Assembly (NCBI GenBank): GCA_003232725.1
Contig: QIJH01000252.1
Location: 1-33,861 of the forward strand
Direction: 5' to 3'
Source of the DNA: Chromatiaceae bacterium
GTDB lineage: Bacteria; Pseudomonadota; Gammaproteobacteria; SZUA-140
DNA: 33,861 nucleotides
Notes under the pieces: model-generated
What the model was told of the DNA's origin: nothing
Databases searched by the model: none
What the model saw: only the letters and a program-made list of their open reading frames with translations
Part shown: positions 1 through 9,178 of the stretch, one piece after another
How the letters are laid out: each line of letters opens with the position of its first letter
Numbering within the stretch: position 1 is the first letter of the stretch
Program-made: the position numbers and the translations under genes

Positions 1-421
1 CGGCTGCCGGTGGTGATGCCAGCCCTTGAAAATAATTTTTATCGATCACATTCAGCTGGGTATTAAAACGTGCCAGGCGCAACGCCGCACCGGCGGTATA
101 AACAAAGGCTGCAATCCAGCCAAGTTTGCCCATTGAACTAAGCGACCACATAAACATCACCAGTGCCGGTGCCAGTCCAAATGAGACCATGTCGGCCAGG
201 CTATCGTACTCAGCACCAAAATCACTCTGGGTGTTGGTGATGCGCGCGAGACGCCCATCAATACCATCCATAATCATCGCGACAAAGATCGCAATGGCAG
301 CGGCTTCAAAGCGTCCATCAATCGCGGCGATGATCGCAAAAAAACCGGCAAAGAGCCCTGCAGTGGTGAACAAATTGGGTAAAAGATAGACACCACGGCG
401 TCTTTGTTTCTGTTCAGTCAT
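1..421 (-). CDS. pssA: CDP-diacylglycerol--serine O-phosphatidyltransferase, 3' part cut by window edge
   Basis: Only the first 140 codons are present; the gene runs off the left edge. The product begins MTEQKQRRRGVYLLPNLFTT and carries the full CDP-alcohol phosphatidyltransferase signature D-G-x2-A-R-x8-G-x3-D-x3-D (DGIDGRLAR, then GAEYDSLAD), followed by hydrophobic membrane segments. Enzymes of this family condense CDP-diacylglycerol with L-serine to make phosphatidylserine at the inner membrane. The start ATG is at 421, 20 bp after the stop of the decarboxylase-like gene, so both are probably one transcript. The ribosome binding site is weak. The family is certain from the motif; the serine specificity is inferred from the N-terminus and the pairing with a psd-like gene. 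Confidence 0.93.
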   Translation of the reverse strand, partial: MTEQKQRRRGVYLLPNLFTTAGLFAGFFAIIAAIDGRFEAAAIAIFVAMIMDGIDGRLARITNTQSDFGAEYDSLADMVSFGLAPALVMFMWSLSSMGKLGWIAAFVYTAGAALRLARFNTQLNVIDKNYFQGLASPPAA

Positions 422-441
422 ATCACGTCTACTCTTAAGCG

Positions 442-1122
442 TTATGTTCCCAGGGCAACATCATTTGCTCGATCTTTACTAGCCGAAACATGTTCATGTA
501 TCAACGTCGCCAGGATATCAGAGCCAGCGTACAGCGTATCGCCAACCGCCACTTCGACCCTCGCATCAATCGGTAACAGTACTTCTATATAACCACCAAA
601 GCGAACCAGACCACAGCGCGCTCCCTGTCCAATACGTTCTCCCGTCTGATGATAACAGACAGGCTTTAGGGCGTTACTAGCCACTGCCATCACCAACACT
701 ACATCATCATTTTCATCGCTCTGCAACCACATTGCATAACGATCGAGTACCTCAGCCTCGCCGTCATCACTCGCTGACGAATGCCAATGTTGAACAATAT
801 TCCCTTCCATTGGTGCGCGCGTCACATAAGTGCCTAAACGACTCATCCGAATAGAGATCTTATTGGCATCACGCTTGAGGTAGTTGTCATACACGCGTTC
901 AATCGCCAGCACAACACCATCGGCAGGGCTCACGATACCAAGCGGTGCAGATGGAATGACGCGCTGTGGGTCTCTAAACAGATAGGCCAGCACAAGAGAC
1001 AATAACCAGAGTGGCAGAGCACCCAATAAGCCAAAGTAAAATTTTGCGACAAAACCAGACAGCGCAAGCGCAGCGATAAATAGCCACCCTTCACGAGCAA
1101 TATAGGGATGAGCACGACTCAT
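442..1122 (-). CDS. Phosphatidylserine decarboxylase-like protein lacking catalytic His and pyruvoyl Ser
   Basis: A 226-residue protein of the short (archaeal/rhizobial-type) Psd family. It has an N-terminal membrane segment (about residues 13-48), the FRDPQRVIP block, SPADGVV (Asp68) and RAPMEG. In active short Psd proteins the motif before RAP is C-H-V-N-R and the self-cleavage site is R-F-G-S. Here they read T-Y-V-T-R (Tyr99) and R-F-G-G (Gly176), so the catalytic histidine and the serine that becomes the pyruvoyl group are both replaced. The codon at the cleavage site is GGT, one change from AGT. The fold is clear but the reaction is doubtful: it could be a pseudoenzyme beside PssA or a divergent relative with another role. 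A functional psd may lie elsewhere. Length and reading frame are intact, which argues against simple decay. Confidence 0.85.
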   Translation of the reverse strand: MSRAHPYIAREGWLFIAALALSGFVAKFYFGLLGALPLWLLSLVLAYLFRDPQRVIPSAPLGIVSPADGVVLAIERVYDNYLKRDANKISIRMSRLGTYVTRAPMEGNIVQHWHSSASDDGEAEVLDRYAMWLQSDENDDVVLVMAVASNALKPVCYHQTGERIGQGARCGLVRFGGYIEVLLPIDARVEVAVGDTLYAGSDILATLIHEHVSASKDRANDVALGT

Positions 1123-1141
1123 AATATAAACTCAGTCTCGT

Positions 1142-1187
1142 AAAAATTAAAAAGCCTCAACACTGGGATCGACCCAGTGTTGAGGCT
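1142..1187 (-). terminator. Strong hairpin terminator after ilvC
   Basis: A perfect 14-bp stem (1154-1167 pairs with 1173-1186, loop of 5) is followed on the minus strand by TTTTTAATTTTTA. It lies about 60 bp after the ilvC stop and just before the psd-like gene, so it should separate ilvBNC from psd-pssA or attenuate read-through. Confidence 0.9.
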
Positions 1188-1244
1188 CTATCACGTTGTA
1201 ACCAGCCACGAATGTCTGCCAACAACGCTGCGTCAGATTAGCAC

Positions 1245-2285
<1,041 letters not shown>

Positions 2286-2370
2286 TTACTGAAATTTAAA
2301 TTCATACCACTACGCCTGATTCAGGCATCGTGTCTAAAAACCAGTTGCGGCTAATTCTGTTGAAAACAAC

Positions 2371-2862
2371 TTAAGAATGCAGGCTTTTTTCGCCGCGCGC
2401 GATGCCACTAACACCAGAGCGCACTATCTCAATGATCTGGTCAGCGTTAATTGCCGCAATGAACTCAACAATTTTCTCACCAGAATCAGTCAATTCTATC
2501 GTATATGACGCCTCGGTAACATCGATAATGCGCCCATTGAAGATATCTGCGAGCCTTTTGTACTCTTCACGTGCCTCGCCAACGGCTTTCACCTTGATTA
2601 GCGCCATCTCTCGCTCAATATGCTCAGCTTCACTCAGGTTCACCAGTTTAACCACATCAATCAGTTTATTAAGCTGTTTGGTAATCTGCACGATGATATC
2701 TTCAGAACCGCTAGTAACAATCGTCATACGTGACATTGAGGCATCTTCAGTCGGCGCAACCGTTAGCGATTCAATATTATAACCACGCGCAGAAAAAAGC
2801 CCTGCAACACGAGACAGTGCGCCGGCCTCATTTTCCATCAAAATTGAAATTACATGTCTCAT
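2371..2862 (-). CDS. ilvN: Acetolactate synthase small (regulatory) subunit
   Basis: A 163-residue protein with an N-terminal ACT domain (MRHVISILMENEAGALSRVA, then the RGYNIESLTV segment) and the C-terminal ALS small-subunit domain ending near residue 160. This subunit binds the large subunit, raises its activity and gives feedback inhibition by valine. Its length and ends match the IlvH/IlvN family. It starts 4 bp after the ilvB stop, so translation is probably coupled. It could equally be called ilvH. Confidence 0.97.
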   Translation of the reverse strand: MRHVISILMENEAGALSRVAGLFSARGYNIESLTVAPTEDASMSRMTIVTSGSEDIIVQITKQLNKLIDVVKLVNLSEAEHIEREMALIKVKAVGEAREEYKRLADIFNGRIIDVTEASYTIELTDSGEKIVEFIAAINADQIIEIVRSGVSGIARGEKSLHS

Positions 2863-2866
2863 CAGA

Positions 2867-4561
2867 TTACACCAAAATCATTTCATTAAGGCCCGCACCG
2901 GCAGGAATCATCGGGTAAACATTCTCTTCACTGTCGGTGACAAAATCCATAAATACCAGGCGATCTTTGAGCTTCATTGCCTCTTCCATTGCGCCGTCAA
3001 CATCCGCTGGATTATCGATGCGCATGCCTACATGTCCATAACTTTCAGCCAGTTTAACAAAATCAGGCAGCGCGTCCATATAAGACATGGCATAACGACC
3101 ATCGTAGAAAAACTCCTGCCACTGACGCACCATGCCAAGATAACGGTTATTCAATGCGATAATTTTAATCGGCAAGCCATATTGCAAACAGGTTGAAAGC
3201 TCCTGAATACACATTTGGATACTGCCTTCACCGGTCACACAGGCGACCGTCGCATCTGGATGAGCAAACTGCACCCCCATCGCCGCGGGCAAGCCAAAAC
3301 CCATCGTGCCAAGGCCACCCGAGTTGATCCAGCGATAAGGCTTGTCAAACTTGTAATACTGCGCCGCCCACATCTGGTGCTGGCCCACATCAGAGGTTAC
3401 GTAAGCATCACCATTAGTCTCTCTATAGAGCGCTTCAACCACCTGTTGCGGCTTCACTTTGTCACTTTCAGTATCATACTTAAGACAGTCTGCAGCGCGC
3501 CATGCGGTGATCTGCTGCCACCATTCGCCAATGGCCTGCTCATCAGGCTTTTTGCCGCCCTTTTTAAGCATCGCGATCATCTCTTGCAACACATTGGTCA
3601 CTGAACCAACAATCGGCACGTCAACTTTGACGTTTTTTGAAATCGAAGAGGGATCAATATCAACATGAATGATCCTGGCATGCGGACAGAACTTCTCAAT
3701 ATTGCCGGTCACGCGGTCATCAAAGCGCGCGCCAATCGCAATTAGCACATCGCAATGATGCATTGTCATATTGGCTTCGTAGGTACCGTGCATGCCAAGC
3801 ATACCGAGAAATTGTTTATCGGTCGCCGGATAGGCACCCAACCCCATCAGGGTATTGGTTATCGGGTAGTTCAGTTGCTGTACCAGTTCAGTCAACTCTG
3901 CTGCACCACGCCCCAATACCACGCCACCACCGGTATAGAAGATAGGGCGTTTAGCCGAAAGCATCATCGCCACCGCGCGTTTGATCTCACCAGCATCACC
4001 CATTTCAACAGGGCTATACGAGCGCATTTTAATCGTCTTAGGGTAGTTGAACTCAGCCTTGTTAGCGGTGACATCTTTTGGAAGGTCAATCACAACCGGC
4101 CCAGGACGCCCCGTCGTCGCAATATAAAATGCTTTTTTGATCGTCTCAGCCAGATCAGCAACTTCCTTCACCAGAAAGTTATGTTTCACACAGGGGCGAG
4201 TGATGCCGATTGAATCAACTTCCTGAAACGCATCATTACCGATCATATTGGTGAAAACCTGGCCGGTAATCACCACCATCGGAATCGAATCCATATAGGC
4301 GGTCGCGATCCCGGTCACCGCATTGGTCGCACCGGGGCCAGAGGTCACCAGTGCAACACCCGCTTTACCGGTCGAGCGTGCGTAGCCATCAGCCGCATGG
4401 GTCGCTGCCTGCTCATGCCTCACCAGTACATGTTTAATGTCCTCTTGTTGATACAGCGCATCGTAGATGTGCAGTACCGCTCCGCCTGGATATCCAAACA
4501 GATGTTTCACTCCCTCTTCTTTCAGGGAACGGACAAGTATCTCCGCGCCGGTTAATTCCAC
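2867..4561 (-). CDS. ilvB: Acetolactate synthase large (catalytic) subunit
   Basis: A TPP enzyme of about 564 residues that condenses pyruvate with pyruvate or 2-ketobutyrate, the first common step of valine and isoleucine synthesis. Visible motifs are the N-terminal [10 protein letters not shown] and FGYPGG blocks, the catalytic glutamate in [16 protein letters not shown] (about residue 50), the FAD-domain segment GARFDDR, and the TPP/Mg motif GEGS...[12 protein letters not shown]. The reading frame opens at a GTG at 4570, but the AAAGAGG ribosome binding site directly abuts that codon. The next GTG at 4561 sits 9 nt from it and gives the usual start VELTGAE, so 4561 is preferred. MITE element A ends only about 20 bp upstream, so the promoter lies within or beyond it. 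A candidate attenuation leader is further upstream. Confidence 0.97.
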   Translation of the reverse strand: MELTGAEILVRSLKEEGVKHLFGYPGGAVLHIYDALYQQEDIKHVLVRHEQAATHAADGYARSTGKAGVALVTSGPGATNAVTGIATAYMDSIPMVVITGQVFTNMIGNDAFQEVDSIGITRPCVKHNFLVKEVADLAETIKKAFYIATTGRPGPVVIDLPKDVTANKAEFNYPKTIKMRSYSPVEMGDAGEIKRAVAMMLSAKRPIFYTGGGVVLGRGAAELTELVQQLNYPITNTLMGLGAYPATDKQFLGMLGMHGTYEANMTMHHCDVLIAIGARFDDRVTGNIEKFCPHARIIHVDIDPSSISKNVKVDVPIVGSVTNVLQEMIAMLKKGGKKPDEQAIGEWWQQITAWRAADCLKYDTESDKVKPQQVVEALYRETNGDAYVTSDVGQHQMWAAQYYKFDKPYRWINSGGLGTMGFGLPAAMGVQFAHPDATVACVTGEGSIQMCIQELSTCLQYGLPIKIIALNNRYLGMVRQWQEFFYDGRYAMSYMDALPDFVKLAESYGHVGMRIDNPADVDGAMEEAMKLKDRLVFMDFVTDSEENVYPMIPAGAGLNEMILV

Positions 4562-4582
4562 AGCAAGCACCCTCTTTAAAAC

Positions 4583-4743
4583 GAGAACTTTGCACGATTG
4601 TTCTTTTCTCTTCTGGCGGCGTTAACAGCGGACTCAAGCGGTCATTTATCGTTATAAACGCCCTCATCCCGTGCGCTTTTGCCTCGCCTAAAGCGCCTGC
4701 TGTTGGTGCCAGAGAAAAAAATCGCTGTTCATGCAAAGGTCTC
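4583..4743. mobile_element. MITE-like element A (copy 1), TIR GAGACCTTTGCA
   Basis: A 161-bp non-coding element with imperfect terminal inverted repeats. The left end is GAGAACTTTGCACGA, the right end TCATGCAAAGGTCTC (reverse complement GAGACCTTTGCATGA). A second copy at 15905-16039 has the same ends and shares the interior run GGTCATTTA. It contains no gene and would need a transposase in trans. It sits between the candidate ilv attenuator and the ilvB ribosome binding site. No convincing target-site duplication was found. Confidence 0.7.
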
Positions 4744-4747
4744 TTAA

Positions 4748-4796
4748 CAAGTAAAACACCCGCAGAACGGGTGATTAGAATAATCCAATAATGCAT
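4748..4796 (-). promoter_or_regulatory. Candidate ilv leader peptide and attenuator
   Basis: On the minus strand an ATG at 4796 begins a reading frame M-H-Y-W-I-I-L-I-T-R-S-A-G-V-L-L-V, with Ile/Leu/Val in 8 of 17 positions. Overlapping codons 9-14 is a hairpin (CACCCG 4768-4773 with CGGGTG 4757-4762, loop of 5) followed by TTTTACTT, as in an intrinsic terminator. This is the arrangement of amino-acid-controlled attenuation: a ribosome stalled on the I-I-L-I codons would cover the 5' arm of the hairpin. Against it: no clear ribosome binding site precedes the ATG, and the frame stays open through MITE A into ilvB in another frame. Function is inferred. Confidence 0.5.
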
Positions 4797-4875
4797 TAAT
4801 ATACGGGATCGAATTTTAATGAGATTCGGCGCAAAAAGATAGGGAAGAAAGAAAAAACTTGAGAAAATACAAGCC

Positions 4876-4910
4876 ATTTCCGCGGTTTAATACGGTTTTA
4901 CAGCGGAAAT
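4876..4910. repeat. Inverted repeat upstream of ilv leader
   Basis: ATTTCCGC (4876-4883) is repeated inverted as GCGGAAAT (4903-4910) around a 19-nt spacer. It could be a hairpin in a long ilv 5' leader or an operator. It lacks a T tract and its role is unknown. Confidence 0.4.
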
Positions 4911-4989
4911 CACAGCAATATCCCAATCAAAAAAAGAGGGGTATTGACGTGCCATTGCTAAAATACTCAGAGAGTAGTCAAAATTAACA

Positions 4990-5110
4990 GTGGCTGCTCA
5001 GATCGCCCATGAAATCTGCCAGTTCAAGGCTAAAAATGTGGGTTTACACGTGTAAATGATCATTTTTTAACGCTGAACGGGTGGATTTCATGGGTTAGCT
5101 GAGTAGTTAC
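4990..5110. mobile_element. MITE-like element B (copy 1), decayed IS66-type ends
   Basis: The right end is GCTGAGTAGTTAC (5098-5110), one base different from the perfect end of copy 2. The left end GTGGCTGCTCAG is diverged. The interior matches copy 2 at 16094-16245 closely (AAATCTG, AGTTcAAGGC, the palindrome TTTACACGTGTAAA, GATCATTTTT, AACGC) and folds into one long imperfect hairpin. No gene is present. No clean 8-bp target duplication remains, so this looks like the older copy. Confidence 0.65.
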
Positions 5111-5177
5111 AAAATTCAGAGCAATATCACGCCTGAAATAGCACCTCATGTTAATACCTCACATCCTGAAAACCTGT

Positions 5178-5897
5178 TTATTCAGTAAAATGACGCTTTA
5201 AAAATCGCTGAATGGCCAACCACGCCTCTTCGCTTGCCGCTGCATTATAGGATGAACTCATTGGGTTAACAAAACCACTATCAGCGTCCAGCGTCACCAC
5301 ATCCAGGTTTATGCGAAGCCTCAGCATTACCTGCTGAAACTCGTCTAACTGCTCAATGCCAAACGCAGGATCAAGTCGCCCGAACACACCTAGGATCGGC
5401 GCATTAAGACGCTCAAGCGCCTGCTGATTCCCCTTTGGCATCGCATAAAAGGCGACCAATGCGTCGATATCGGTATCATCACTCGATGCGATTTGATAAA
5501 GATAGCTAGCACCATACCCCCAGCCAATCGCGGCGACTAAATCCTGCTGCCTTTTCAGGTAATCAATCGCACCATGAAGGTTAGCGGTCACCCACTCCGG
5601 GTCTGTTTGTGCCACCACCATTTTTGCCATGGAGTCTCGCAGCACTGGGCGGCCATCAAAAAGGTCAGCCACCACCACCCGAAAACCCTGTTTCGCATAG
5701 CGATCTGCCCAGCTCTTAACTTCATCAGCCAATCCCCAACGATCATGCGCAATGACAATGCCAACCTCGGCATCCGCAGGCCCAGTCACATAGGCATCAA
5801 ACGATGTTCCATATGCGGTCTTTAACGTGACCATCTCGGCATTAGCCGCGCCCGTCCAAAGACAGCACATCACCATTAGCAAACCGTTGCGCAACAT
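5178..5897 (-). CDS. Exported dienelactone-hydrolase-family protein, catalytic Cys and His missing
   Basis: A 239-residue alpha/beta hydrolase of the DLH family with a signal peptide (residues 1-20, cleavage after AANA). Family landmarks present are VIAHDRWGL, the DLFDGRP block, and the acid residue in GRLDPAF (Asp176). The nucleophile elbow, usually G-F-C-F-G-G, reads G-W-G-Y-G-A with Gly127 in place of Cys. The usual catalytic G-H-G-F reads D-S-G-F with Ser207 in place of His. Two of three triad residues are therefore gone, and hydrolase activity of the normal kind is unlikely. It follows ybbP by 75 bp on the same strand and may be co-transcribed. Substrate or ligand is unknown. Confidence 0.85.
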   Translation of the reverse strand: MLRNGLLMVMCCLWTGAANAEMVTLKTAYGTSFDAYVTGPADAEVGIVIAHDRWGLADEVKSWADRYAKQGFRVVVADLFDGRPVLRDSMAKMVVAQTDPEWVTANLHGAIDYLKRQQDLVAAIGWGYGASYLYQIASSDDTDIDALVAFYAMPKGNQQALERLNAPILGVFGRLDPAFGIEQLDEFQQVMLRLRINLDVVTLDADSGFVNPMSSSYNAAASEEAWLAIQRFLKRHFTE

Positions 5898-5972
5898 CCC
5901 TCTTCCCCTGAATGACTTCTAATCTTGAATAAAAGCATACCTGAGAAGCCGGATATACGCCATCCGCTCAAG

Positions 5973-8477
5973 TCACCCCTCACGTAACGCCAATAATGGT
6001 GGATAGTTGAGCACTTTTCGCGTACCCAGTACGCCCGCCAGCCCAATCCCTGCACCCCCGCCAATAATGCCAATCAACCACACCCAACCATTAAAGTGGT
6101 ATTCAAGCTGAAACAGATGCACCGCCAACACATACCCCAATAGACTTGCAGCAGCGGCTGCCACCATTCCCGCCAGCGCACCTAATGTAACAAATTCAGC
6201 AATCACCCCATTCATCAGGCGGCGACGCCCAGCACCCAGCGTACGCAGAATGACACTCTCACGTATGCGCTCATCAAGTGTTGAATAGATTGCGGCATAC
6301 ATCACTAATAATCCCGCGATCAAGGTAAAAAGAAAGACATATTCAACCGCCAACGTGACACGTTCAATAATAATACGCACCTGCGTCATCACCGCCGCGA
6401 TATCAATCACCGTAATATTAGGGAATTGACGTACCATTTTATCGAGTACTAAATACTCATCTTCAGGCAGATAAAAACCACTCATGAAACTGCTCGAATA
6501 GGACTCCAGCACGCCAGGGGATGCAATCACAAAAAAGTTGGGGCGAAACGAGTCCCATTCAACTGATCGAAGATTACTCACCCGCGCGCTAACACGCTGC
6601 TCATCAATCAAAAAAACCAGCGTATCCCCCACCTCAATCGACAATGCTTTTGCAATCCCCTCTTCCACTGAAAATTGCCGCTCACTCTCTGCAGCTGTCC
6701 ACCACTCACCCGCGATCAATTGATTATCAACCTGCATCTGTGCGGCCCACGAAAGATTAAACTGCCTTTCCAATAGATGCTGCGCACGCGGATTCTCATA
6801 GTGCTCTGGCTGAACCGCTTTGCCGCCAATCTCAACGAGTCGACCACGAATCATCGGATATAGTGCAGGTGCCTTTAACCCCTCTTCACTAAAAAATTGG
6901 CTTAATGGTTCAACCTGATCAGGCTGAATATTAATCAGAAACCGATTGGGTGCATCATCCGGCAAACTATCACCCCACTCATTCAACAAGTCATCACGAA
7001 TCACAGAAAATAGCAGCAACACCATAATACCGAGGCCAAAAGCGATCACCTGCGCAACACTGCTCATCGGTCGTCTCATTAGATTAGTGACACCAAAACG
7101 CCACTCAACAAAAAGGTGCGCGCGAAACGTTGCCAACACCTTCAGCAATAAAAATGCAACGCCAGCCAGTAACAATAACGCGACGATCAAACCGCCCAGC
7201 ACATAAAGGCCCAGTTTGAGGTCTCCCGCCTGCCACACAATCAATGCGGAGAGCACCACAAACCCCAGTCCGTAGGTAGAGATGCTGCGCGTCGGCAGTG
7301 CACCAAGATCTCTACGTAATACACGTAGCGAGGGGACATTTTTCAGGTGTAGTAACGGCGGCAGTGCAAAACCGAACTGCGTCACCAGGCCTGTTAACAG
7401 GCCAAACAAGATGGGTAACAGCGACGGCGTTGGCAGCGCAAAATCAGCCAGTGAACCCATAATACCCACCAGCACAAACTGCGCGCCAAACCCGAGCAGA
7501 CAACCTACCGCGCCAGCCATTAAACCAAGCCATAACATCTGCAACATAAAGATCGACAAGATCTGTTGCTGTGAACCACCCACACAACGCATCACCGCGC
7601 AGCTATCTAAATGACGTCGAATAAAGCGTTGTGATGATGTCGCCACTGCAACGCCAGCCAATAGTACACTGACCATCGCAGCGAGCCCCAAAAACCGTCG
7701 CGCGCGCTCCAGCGCACTGCGCACTTCCGGACGCGCCTCTTCAATCCCTTCCATGCGCTGCCCAGCCTGTAATCTCGGTTCAACCATGGCACGAAAATTC
7801 GCCACTGCCGCGACCTCTCCTGCAAACATCATGCGGTGACGCACACGACTTGCAGGGGTAACCAATCCGGTACTGGCAACATCAGTCAGGTTCAGCATCA
7901 CCCGTGGTGCCAGACTGAACAATTGGCCACTGGCACGGGCCGGTTCGTTCGTCAGTATCGACGCGATTTTGAAGTCAGCCTCACCGACCCTCACCACATC
8001 ATTCACATTAACCCCAAGGAGATCCAGCAGCTGCATATCGACCCAAATACTACCCGCTTCAGGAACCCCTGTCGCCACTCGGTCTGACGCAAAACGTTGC
8101 TGAGAAATACGTAACTCACCACGCAGTGGATAAGGTGATTCAACCGCCTTAATCGACACCAGCTGGTTGCGTTCCGCGGCCATCATCATGCTTGGGAATT
8201 CAATCGAGGTAGCACTTTCCAACGCTAGTTTGTCAGCATCAATCCGCAACGTTTCAGAAATAACCCGGTCAGAAATCATCACCAGGTCAGCACCTAACAG
8301 TGTATTGGCCTGGTTTTCAAGCGCCAGACGCACACGATCGGTAAAAAAACCAACGGAGGTGACGCTGCCAACCGCAATCACCAACGCCAGACTCAGGACA
8401 GTTAGCTCACCCGCACGCCAGTCTCGACGTAACATGCGCCACGACATGCGAATAGAGGCTGCCATGTGGTGACTCAC
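5973..8477 (-). CDS. ybbP: ABC transporter permease, FtsX/MacB type (YbbP)
   Basis: An 834-residue inner-membrane protein with two FtsX-type halves. It has an N-terminal transmembrane segment (TVLSLALVIAVGSVTS), a large periplasmic domain, paired hydrophobic clusters near residues 260-340 and 390-460, a second periplasmic domain, and a C-terminal FtsX block (LAVEYVFLFTLIAGLLVMYA, then ILRTLGAGRRRL). E. coli YbbP has about 800 residues. The start at 8477 is a GTG overlapping the ybbA stop by 4 bp; an ATG at 8465 is an alternative. The gene pairs with YbbA ATPase and is divergent from tesA, the standard ybbP-ybbA-tesA arrangement. Its substrate is not established; a role in lipid or lipoprotein handling is guessed from the tesA link. 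Confidence 0.93.
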   Translation of the reverse strand: MSHHMAASIRMSWRMLRRDWRAGELTVLSLALVIAVGSVTSVGFFTDRVRLALENQANTLLGADLVMISDRVISETLRIDADKLALESATSIEFPSMMMAAERNQLVSIKAVESPYPLRGELRISQQRFASDRVATGVPEAGSIWVDMQLLDLLGVNVNDVVRVGEADFKIASILTNEPARASGQLFSLAPRVMLNLTDVASTGLVTPASRVRHRMMFAGEVAAVANFRAMVEPRLQAGQRMEGIEEARPEVRSALERARRFLGLAAMVSVLLAGVAVATSSQRFIRRHLDSCAVMRCVGGSQQQILSIFMLQMLWLGLMAGAVGCLLGFGAQFVLVGIMGSLADFALPTPSLLPILFGLLTGLVTQFGFALPPLLHLKNVPSLRVLRRDLGALPTRSISTYGLGFVVLSALIVWQAGDLKLGLYVLGGLIVALLLLAGVAFLLLKVLATFRAHLFVEWRFGVTNLMRRPMSSVAQVIAFGLGIMVLLLFSVIRDDLLNEWGDSLPDDAPNRFLINIQPDQVEPLSQFFSEEGLKAPALYPMIRGRLVEIGGKAVQPEHYENPRAQHLLERQFNLSWAAQMQVDNQLIAGEWWTAAESERQFSVEEGIAKALSIEVGDTLVFLIDEQRVSARVSNLRSVEWDSFRPNFFVIASPGVLESYSSSFMSGFYLPEDEYLVLDKMVRQFPNITVIDIAAVMTQVRIIIERVTLAVEYVFLFTLIAGLLVMYAAIYSTLDERIRESVILRTLGAGRRRLMNGVIAEFVTLGALAGMVAAAAASLLGYVLAVHLFQLEYHFNGWVWLIGIIGGGAGIGLAGVLGTRKVLNYPPLLALREG

Positions 8478-9178
8478 ACCGCCACCGATCGCTCAACGGC
8501 GACCAACCTGCCAGCATCAATCCTCAACGAACGATGACAACGCCGCGCCAACGCTTCATCATGCGTCACCAGCACAATGGTCGCATCCTGCTCACGGTTC
8601 AATTCAAACAGCAGCGCTATCACGCGCTCGCCAGTGGCGCTATCGAGGTTCCCTGTCGGTTCATCAGCAAACAATATCTTTGGCTTCACCACAAAGCCCC
8701 GCGCAATCGCTACGCGTTGCTGCTCACCACCCGAGAGCTGTTTTGGGTAGTGATGCAGTCGTTCAGCCAGACCAACGCGCGCCAGCATTTCAGAGGCCTG
8801 CGGTGCAACATCCATCGCACCACCAAGCTCCAGCGGTAACATCACATTCTCTAATGCGGTAAGGTTTGGTAACAGCTGAAATGACTGAAAAACAAAACCT
8901 ACCGTCGATTGCCTTAACGCGGCACGACCATCTTCATCCAGCTTGAACAGATCATGTCCATCAAGCCACACCTGACCGTCGCTTGGCACATCGAGCCCAG
9001 CAAGAATTCCCAGCAAGGTCGATTTCCCTGAACCCGACGCACCGACAATCGCCACTGCCTCGCCAGCATCGATCTCAAGCGAGAGGTCATCAAGTAACAC
9101 CAACTCGCCCTCAGGACTGACCACCCGCTTGCTAAGTCCTTGCACACGCACAATCGAATGTGAGATATTTTCTGCCAT
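8474..9178 (-). CDS. ybbA: ABC transporter ATP-binding protein (YbbA)
   Basis: A 234-residue ATPase of the LolD/MacB group. Walker A is GASGSGKST, the Q-loop is FVFQSFQLLPNLTALENV, the ABC signature is LSGGEQQRVAIARG, Walker B is ILFADEP and the switch histidine is in LVTHDEA. It energises the YbbP permease. The frame is open to 9211, but AGGAGT 10 nt before the ATG at 9178 and the MAEN start (compare MPAEN in E. coli) favour 9178. That start overlaps the tesA start on the other strand: the two ATGs share CATG. Confidence 0.95.
   Translation of the reverse strand: MAENISHSIVRVQGLSKRVVSPEGELVLLDDLSLEIDAGEAVAIVGASGSGKSTLLGILAGLDVPSDGQVWLDGHDLFKLDEDGRAALRQSTVGFVFQSFQLLPNLTALENVMLPLELGGAMDVAPQASEMLARVGLAERLHHYPKQLSGGEQQRVAIARGFVVKPKILFADEPTGNLDSATGERVIALLFELNREQDATIVLVTHDEALARRCHRSLRIDAGRLVAVERSVAV

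Noticed and set aside
2867-4561. GEGS instead of GDGS in the acetolactate synthase TPP motif
   Set aside because: The glutamate variant also occurs in other gammaproteobacterial large subunits, so it is not evidence of inactivation.
4583-4743. Target-site duplication around element A
   Set aside because: Flanks are AT-rich and only loosely similar; no exact repeat of 3-9 bp could be fixed for either copy.
4434-4877. 147-codon open frame on the minus strand over the ilvB 5' region
   Set aside because: It runs through element A and into ilvB in another frame; only its internal leader-like part from 4796 makes sense.
4940-4975. TTGACG...TAAAAT promoter in the ilv upstream region (plus strand)
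   Set aside because: The spacer is only 9 bp and no plus-strand gene follows.
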